In this document: positions 32,465 to 36,892 of the stretch, piece after piece | Layout: every line of letters starts with the position of its first letter | How positions within the stretch are numbered: position 1 is the stretch's first letter | Assembly (NCBI GenBank): GCA_003170295.1 | Contig: PNAJ01000130.1 | Coordinates: 1 to 36,892 of the forward strand | Reading direction: 5' to 3' | Length of the DNA stretch: 36,892 nucleotides | Source of the DNA: Bryobacterales bacterium | Lineage (GTDB): Bacteria > Acidobacteriota > Terriglobia > Bryobacterales > Bryobacteraceae | Made by a program: the position numbers and the translations under genes | The notes under the pieces: model-generated | The model's database searches: none | What the model was told of the DNA's origin: nothing | The model's input: the letters and a program-made list of their open reading frames with translations, nothing else

Positions 32465-33757
32465 ATGAAATTGAAAAAAATTATCGGCCCTGGAATCGCC
32501 GCGGCTTCCATCGCGCTTGCCGCGTGGGGAGGCGTCAGGCTGTATCGCGTCAGCACGGCTACGCCCGAGGCCACGGTTCCCACCACCGCGGTGAAACGGG
32601 GTGACGTGACGTTCGCGGTGTACGCTCGTGGTGAATTTCAGGGCGGCAACTCGATCATGCTGACGGCTCCGATGGCCGGCGGGAGCGACATGTCGATCAC
32701 TTCGCTGCGCGCGCCGGGTGAGCTGGTGAAAACCGGAGACACCGTGGCGGAGTTCGATACCACCGAGCAGCTCTACAAGTTGAAAGAAGCCGAGGCGGAT
32801 CTGGCGGAGGCGGAGCAGAAGGTGATCCAGGCGCAGGCGCAGATGCAGGCCAAGGAAGAAGAGGATATTTACCTGCTGATCAAGGCGCGCTCCGACCTGA
32901 AACAGGCTCAACTCGAAGCACGCAAGAATCCGGTGGTGAGCGCGATTCAAGCGAAGCAGAACGATCTGGCGGTGCAGGGCGCGCAGGCCACGCTGGACCA
33001 GTTGACGCGCGATCTGGCGAATCGTAAAGCGACTTCTCAGGCCGGGGTCGCGATTCAGGACGCCGTGGTGGCAAAGTCCAAGGTGCAAATCGAGACGGCG
33101 AAACGCAATATCGAGATGATGACGCTGCGCGCGCCGCGCGATGGCTACGTCAATATTCAATTCAACACCAACACGAACATGATGTATATGGGAATGATCT
33201 TGCCGATGCTGCAAGTGGGCGATACGATCCGCGCGGGAATGGGTGTGGTCCAGCTTCCCGACATGAAGAATTGGGAGGCAAGTGCTCGCATCGCCGAGGC
33301 TGACCGCGGGCACCTGGCGCTTCATCAGCCCGTTGCGATCACTGCAGTGGCGCTGCCTGAACATCCATATCACGGGAAGATTTCCGACCTTGGCGGCACC
33401 GCGGGTGCGATGTGGGATCGCCGGTTCGAGTGCAAGATCTCCGTTGACGATCCCACACCCGAATTGCGTCCGGGCATGACGGCGAACATCGTGATTACGG
33501 CCGAGACACTGAAGAGCGTCCTGTGGATTCCAGCGCAGGCATTGTTCGAGAGCGACGGGCGCACGTTCGTTTACGCGCGAACGCCCGAGGGAGGTTTCGC
33601 GACGGCCGACGTGAAATTGGTGCGCCGCAGCGAAAGCCAGGTGGTGATCACGGGCGCGAATGAAGGTCAGCCGGTGGCTCTGGCGCGGCCGGATCAAAAG
33701 AAGGATAAGGATAAAGAGAAGAAGGGCGGCTCGGCGGCGCAGGCGATTTCCAAATGA
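32465..33757 (+). CDS. HlyD/MacA-type periplasmic adaptor (adaptor 3)
   Basis: A 430-residue adaptor with an N-terminal anchor (IIGPGIAAASIALAAWGGV). It has a lipoyl half (GELVKTGDTVAEFDTTEQLY), a coiled coil rich in Gln/Ala/Glu (about residues 100-210), the second lipoyl half (MTLRAPRDGYVNIQFN), a barrel domain (QPVAITAVALPEHPYHGKIS) and a membrane-proximal domain (SVLWIPAQALFESDGRTFVY). The C-terminus is Lys/Asp/Glu-rich (RPDQKKDKDKEKKGGS). It overlaps the permease gene by 4 bp, so it is the most likely direct partner of that permease. Confidence 0.92.
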   Translation: MKLKKIIGPGIAAASIALAAWGGVRLYRVSTATPEATVPTTAVKRGDVTFAVYARGEFQGGNSIMLTAPMAGGSDMSITSLRAPGELVKTGDTVAEFDTTEQLYKLKEAEADLAEAEQKVIQAQAQMQAKEEEDIYLLIKARSDLKQAQLEARKNPVVSAIQAKQNDLAVQGAQATLDQLTRDLANRKATSQAGVAIQDAVVAKSKVQIETAKRNIEMMTLRAPRDGYVNIQFNTNTNMMYMGMILPMLQVGDTIRAGMGVVQLPDMKNWEASARIAEADRGHLALHQPVAITAVALPEHPYHGKISDLGGTAGAMWDRRFECKISVDDPTPELRPGMTANIVITAETLKSVLWIPAQALFESDGRTFVYARTPEGGFATADVKLVRRSESQVVITGANEGQPVALARPDQKKDKDKEKKGGSAAQAISK

Positions 33758-35007
33758 GCGTCTTTCGATATTTTGCCGATATCCCGCTAGCTTTCGACAA
33801 CCTGCGCGCGCAGAAAACGCGGACGGTGCTGACTGCGTTGGGCATCGTGTTTGGCGTCGGATCGGTAATCGGCATGCTCGCGATCGGAGCGGGCGCGCGG
33901 GAAGAATCGCTGAGTTTTATCGAACGCCTGGGCGTCCGCAACGTGCTGGTGGAATCGATTCCATCGGCAAGCCGCGAGGAAATGCAGCAGCGGCGGCGCG
34001 CCTCGCCCGGCCTCACGGAGCGCGACGTGCGGATTTTGGAAGCGAATATCGAATCGCTTGAATTGCTCTCGCCGCGCCGCACGCTGCATCCCGCGCGCGT
34101 GCTGCCGAAACCATCGCAGGCGATTCCGAACATGTATGGAGTGCGGCCCTCTTACGCAACGATTCATAACCTGCGCGTGGCGGAGGGGCGTTTTTTTTCG
34201 GAACACGAAAATCTGGAGAGCACGCCGGTGTGCGTGCTGGGGGATCGAGTGAAATCGTCGCTGCTGGGTTACGGTCCGGGCGCGACGGGAAAATATATCA
34301 AGGTCAACGACACGTGGCTGCAAGTGGTAGGCGTGCTGTCCCCGCAGGTTTCGGAGGGAAAGGGCGCAAGCGGGCAGGGCGACGATCGCAATCAACTGAT
34401 CTACATCCCGTTCAATACGTTTCAGTATCGCTTCTGGGATTTGAGTTCCTTCATGAAAGACGAGATCGACGGCATCGATCTCCGGTTGAAGCCGGGCGCC
34501 GATAGCGTGAAAGCGGCCGAGGTGGTGACGGCGATTCTGAACTCGACGCATCGCAACGTCGAGGATTTTACCGTCATGATTCCGGCGGCGCTGCTCGCGC
34601 AACAGCAGAAGACGCAGACGATTTTCACGTACGTCATGGTCGCGATCGCGGCGATTTCGCTTCTCGTCGGCGGCATCGGGATCATGAACATCGTGCTCGC
34701 TACGGTGATGGAACGGACGCGTGAAATCGGAATCCGGCGGGCGACAGGCGCGCGGCGGGGAGACATCGTGCGTCAGTTCCTCTCAGAAAGCGTTCTCATT
34801 TCCGTGGGTGGGGGAATTGCGGGAATTGGTTTCGGGTTGAGTCTCTCGTGGCTGATCGCGCACACTGCGGAGTGGAAGACGATTGTCACGCCCGCGTCGG
34901 TGATCATCGCGTTTTCCGTGTCGGTCGCGGTGGGCGTGGTGTTTGGAATTTACCCGGCGATGAAGGCGGCGAGGATCGATCCGATTGAGGCGCTCAGGTA
35001 CGAGTGA
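33754..35007 (+). CDS. MacB/FtsX-type ABC transporter permease
   Basis: A 417-residue inner-membrane protein. Helix 1 follows AQKTRTVLTALGIVFGVGSV (about residues 19-40). A large MacB-type periplasmic domain occupies about 45-270. An FtsX domain with three C-terminal helices follows (MVAIAAISLLVGGIGIMNIV, TREIGIRRATGARRGDI, ending AARIDPIEALRYE). It has no nucleotide-binding domain of its own, unlike MacB, so it needs a separate ATPase, which is not in the window. It should drive mechanotransmission-type export through the adaptor(s) encoded just upstream. Last gene of the operon; a strong palindrome follows. Confidence 0.92.
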   Translation: MSVFRYFADIPLAFDNLRAQKTRTVLTALGIVFGVGSVIGMLAIGAGAREESLSFIERLGVRNVLVESIPSASREEMQQRRRASPGLTERDVRILEANIESLELLSPRRTLHPARVLPKPSQAIPNMYGVRPSYATIHNLRVAEGRFFSEHENLESTPVCVLGDRVKSSLLGYGPGATGKYIKVNDTWLQVVGVLSPQVSEGKGASGQGDDRNQLIYIPFNTFQYRFWDLSSFMKDEIDGIDLRLKPGADSVKAAEVVTAILNSTHRNVEDFTVMIPAALLAQQQKTQTIFTYVMVAIAAISLLVGGIGIMNIVLATVMERTREIGIRRATGARRGDIVRQFLSESVLISVGGGIAGIGFGLSLSWLIAHTAEWKTIVTPASVIIAFSVSVAVGVVFGIYPAMKAARIDPIEALRYE

Positions 35008-35075
35008 TGTGGGGCAGCGCCGTGCGCTGCCAACGTAGAACGCAATCGGAAGGCAGCGCATGGCGCTGCCCCACA
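35008..35075. terminator. 24-bp palindrome (terminator or REP-like element)
   Basis: 35008-35031 (beginning tgtggggcagcgcc) pairs with 35052-35075 with one G-U type mismatch, around a 20-nt loop. It starts right at the permease stop and ends 3 bp before the 3' end of the convergent tRNA gene, so it can terminate both directions. No T-run follows, and its size suggests an interspersed palindrome recruited as a terminator. Confidence 0.65.
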
Positions 35076-35078
35076 AGT

Positions 35079-35173
35079 TGGCGGGAACCAGTCGAAGTCG
35101 AATCGACCAACGATCCAAAGGACCGTTCAGCGGTTTTGAAGACCGAGCCTACCACCGGGCAAGATTGGCTCCC
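35079..35173 (-). tRNA. selC: tRNA-Sec (anticodon UCA)
   Basis: Read on the minus strand, 35173 to 35079 gives a 95-nt selenocysteine tRNA. It has an 8-bp acceptor stem (gggagcca / tggttccc), a D arm with gcc...ggc, and an anticodon loop cttcaaa with TCA (complement of 35137-35139). It also has a long variable arm (aacggtcc / ggatcgtt), a 5-bp T stem (gtcga / tcgac) with loop ttcgact, and an encoded G-CCA end. The 8+5 acceptor/T stack and long variable arm are diagnostic of bacterial tRNA-Sec. It decodes UGA as selenocysteine with SelB. No selA, selB or selD gene is in the window. Confidence 0.92.
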
Positions 35174-35185
35174 ACAGGAATTCTA

Positions 35186-35386
35186 TCAACTCTGTTTGTG
35201 GAAGACGTAGAAGAACACCGCCAGAGTTAGGCTGGCGAAGGCGTAGATCATGGTCGATAGCAGGGTGTCCAGCGGGATCAGACCTCGCATCACATTGAGC
35301 ACGCTGACGATCAAATTGTAGGCCAGCAGCAGCGTCGTCAGGATGGTTCCGATCAGCGCTAAGAATGCCGCATTCTTGAGGTTCAT
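35186..35386 (-). CDS. Small two-helix membrane protein
   Basis: A 66-residue protein from the ATG at 35386 (MNLKNAAFLALIGTILTTLL) with two clear transmembrane helices (about 6-28 and 41-62) separated by a short loop (NVMRGLIPLDTLLS). No family recognised beyond a generic small membrane protein. A longer in-frame extension to 35575 overlaps the divergent DUF4287 gene and is not believed. It lies 12 bp upstream of the tRNA-Sec gene on the same strand, so the two could share a transcript. Confidence 0.7.
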   Translation of the reverse strand: MNLKNAAFLALIGTILTTLLLAYNLIVSVLNVMRGLIPLDTLLSTMIYAFASLTLAVFFYVFHKQS

Positions 35387-35404
35387 ATCGCCTATTATGA
35401 CTCC

Positions 35405-36001
35405 ATGCGGAAGCATTCGGTGTACACACTGCATCCCGGGTTCGCGATGGAAGAGTCGTCGCTTCTGAACCTGAAAGAGCGCACCGGACGCACGCTGGAG
35501 GATTGGATTCGCATCGTCGAAAAATCCGGCCCGCCAACAGAGAGAGAACGAATGGCATGGCTGAAAGAGGCGCATGGTATTTCGACCAACTACGCACTGT
35601 GGATTGCGAAACGCGCGGACGGCGGAGGAAGCGCCGCCGATTACGATCCCGACGCGATGGTGGAGGCGATGTTCGCGGGGAAGAAGGCGGGTCTGCGGCC
35701 TATTTATGACCGTTTACTGGCGCTGGCGTTCGAACTTGGGAAGGACGTGCGCGTATCGCCGGGCAAGACCATCGTGCCGTTCTATCGCACGCATGTTTTC
35801 GCACAAGTGAAGCCCACGACGACCACGCGCATCGACGTGGGGTACGCGTTAAAGGATCTGGAGCCCTCGGGAAAATTGGTTTCTACCGGCGGCTTTGAGA
35901 AGGGCGATCGCATCACGCATCGCATTCCCGTTGGATCGCTGGCCGAGATTGACGCGGAAGTCAAGAAATGGCTCAGGCATGCTTACGAAAAAGATGCCTG
36001 A
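35405..36001 (+). CDS. DUF4287/DUF5655 domain protein
   Basis: A 198-residue cytoplasmic protein. An N-terminal DUF4287 domain covers about residues 20-80 (LKERTGRTLEDWIRIVEKSG, WLKEAHGISTNYALWIAKRA). A C-terminal DUF5655 domain covers about 95-198 (YDRLLALAFELGKDVRVSPG, KTIVPFYRTHVFAQVKPTTT, IDVGYAL). Both are of unknown function; the second resembles a nucleic-acid- or ligand-binding fold of small soluble proteins. It starts 18 bp from the divergent small membrane gene. Confidence 0.88.
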   Translation: MRKHSVYTLHPGFAMEESSLLNLKERTGRTLEDWIRIVEKSGPPTERERMAWLKEAHGISTNYALWIAKRADGGGSAADYDPDAMVEAMFAGKKAGLRPIYDRLLALAFELGKDVRVSPGKTIVPFYRTHVFAQVKPTTTTRIDVGYALKDLEPSGKLVSTGGFEKGDRITHRIPVGSLAEIDAEVKKWLRHAYEKDA

Positions 36002-36035
36002 TAGTTTTGCTACCGTGTTATCCTGATCAGGCTTC

Positions 36036-36892
36036 ATGACGCGGCGGGCCGCACTCCCTCGCATTTGTATCGCTCTCGGATTTTCCGAGATTGAATCGCT
36101 GCTGGCCCATGCCCGCGAAGAGTACAAAGAAGGCGAGCGGTTTTTTGAATTTCGTCTCGATTATCTTCCTTCGCCGGAACAGGGCATTGCCGCGATGCGC
36201 AAGTTTCTGGCGCGCAATAGCGATTGCACAGTGCTCGCCACTTGCCGCCGGCACCAGAATCACGGACACTTCAACGGCAGCATCGAGCAGCAACTGAAAG
36301 TTCTCGACGGTGCGATCGAGGGCGGCGCGCAGGCGGTGGACATCGAGATTGAGAGCGCCGAAAACTGTATCGACACCTTAGGCGTGCTGCGGTCGCGCGC
36401 GAGGCTGATCGTTTCCTATCACAGCTACGGGGGAACGCCTCCGCTCGATGCCGTGATGCGGCGCATGATGCGGATTGCGGCCGACGGCTACAAGATCGTC
36501 ACGACGGCGAAGAAGCCATCGGATAACGCTCGCATTCTGGCGCTGGCGAAAACGTACGCGAAGACGCCCACGGTCCTGCTGGCGATGGGCGAGACTGGAT
36601 TTCCTACTCGCGTTCTTTCGCCTGCGGCCGGCGGGCTTTTCACATACGCCGCTCCGAACTCGGCTGAAGGAACGGCGTCGGGACAAGTCAGCGCGCACCA
36701 GCTTCGTCATCTTTATCGGGTGGAAAAATTCACCAAGGATGCCAGGGTGTACGGCGTGGTTGCGGATCCGGTGCGGCACTCGATCTCGCCCGCGGTTCAC
36801 AATCGGGCGTTTCAGGCGCGGCGGGCGGATGCGGTATATCTTCCGTTCCTGGTGAAGCCGGCGCAGCTCAAGGATTTTTTCGTTCTCGCCGA
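36036..36892 (+). CDS. aroDE: Bifunctional 3-dehydroquinate dehydratase / shikimate dehydrogenase (partial)
   Basis: The frame from the ATG at 36036 is open to the window edge (285 codons). It begins with a type I dehydroquinase: FFEFRLDYLPS (substrate Glu/Arg/Asp), IVSYHSYGGTP (catalytic His) and DGYKIVTTAKK, whose Lys forms the Schiff base. It continues into a shikimate dehydrogenase N-terminus (VYGVVADPVRHSISPAVHNR, with the shikimate-binding Ser-x-Ser/Pro region). Together they catalyse two consecutive steps of the shikimate pathway; such fusions occur in several bacterial phyla. The NADP domain lies beyond the window. Confidence 0.93.
   Translation, partial: MTRRAALPRICIALGFSEIESLLAHAREEYKEGERFFEFRLDYLPSPEQGIAAMRKFLARNSDCTVLATCRRHQNHGHFNGSIEQQLKVLDGAIEGGAQAVDIEIESAENCIDTLGVLRSRARLIVSYHSYGGTPPLDAVMRRMMRIAADGYKIVTTAKKPSDNARILALAKTYAKTPTVLLAMGETGFPTRVLSPAAGGLFTYAAPNSAEGTASGQVSAHQLRHLYRVEKFTKDARVYGVVADPVRHSISPAVHNRAFQARRADAVYLPFLVKPAQLKDFFVLA

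Noticed and set aside
32396..33697. 433-codon open frame on the minus strand
   Set aside because: Shadow of adaptor 3; its residue composition (His/Arg/Gln rich) is typical of antisense high-GC frames.
33787..34602. 271-codon minus-strand frame
   Set aside because: Antisense to the MacB-type permease, with His/Arg-rich composition and no motif.

Overview
The window reads as high-GC chromosomal DNA from an Acidobacteriota bacterium, most likely the Solibacter/Bryobacter group. The best marker is the gene at 21366-23141, whose C-terminal half matches the 'Solibacter C-terminal domain' (TIGR03437). Supporting signs are carboxypeptidase-regulatory-like exported proteins, an M28 peptidase with Gly/Arg-rich loops, a DUF1080 protein, a PEP-CTERM-like protein and several toxin-antitoxin modules. 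This placement is from family composition only; there is no rRNA gene in the window.

Layout. 1-4300 is a graveyard of mobile and broken DNA: a nested palindrome, a complete IS110-family transposase (534-1601), a probable 3' end of a group II intron (about 2079-2143), a start-less repeat-domain protein, a collapsed signal-peptide gene and a fragment of a second IS110 transposase. 4386-8143 (minus) holds a frameshifted SnoaL-like gene, a carboxypeptidase-regulatory-like exported protein and a beta-propeller/phosphatase fusion. 8193-9536 is a MATE exporter preceded by a 13-codon leader ORF made by a 42-bp duplication. 9613-12371 is an accessory island: a NadS antitoxin whose RelE-like toxin lost its N-terminus to a 348-bp palindrome-ended element, a PEP-CTERM-like gene, a second copy of that element (364 bp), a CTTCGACC minisatellite and an intact HicAB pair with an operator-like palindrome.

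12439-16825 (minus) runs zeta-type toxin, small partner, orphan sensor kinase, Cu(I) P-type ATPase; the last two overlap by ATGA. Then follow an M28 peptidase (plus), an AAA/DUF4143 ATPase with an operator-like palindrome, a Tat-exported TIM-barrel protein and the TIGR03118/TIGR03437 protein. 23244-27433 (minus) is a tight four-gene unit: NDH-2, GT39-like membrane protein, DUF1080, tandem universal stress protein. 27526-29759 has an unknown membrane protein, two small exported/membrane ORFs and a YihY/BrkB protein. 30240-35007 is an overlapping run of three HlyD-type adaptors and one MacB/FtsX-type permease with no ATPase in view.

The right end has a selenocysteine tRNA (selC, minus, 35079-35173) beside a 24-bp palindrome, a small membrane protein, a DUF4287/DUF5655 protein, and the start of a bifunctional 3-dehydroquinate dehydratase/shikimate dehydrogenase that runs off the window.

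Most worth a second look: the paired palindrome-ended elements (they carry outward-reading start codons and made a chimeric toxin ORF), the three-adaptor/one-permease operon, the heptanucleotide repeats at two gene ends, the selC gene, and the two very small genes upstream of YihY.
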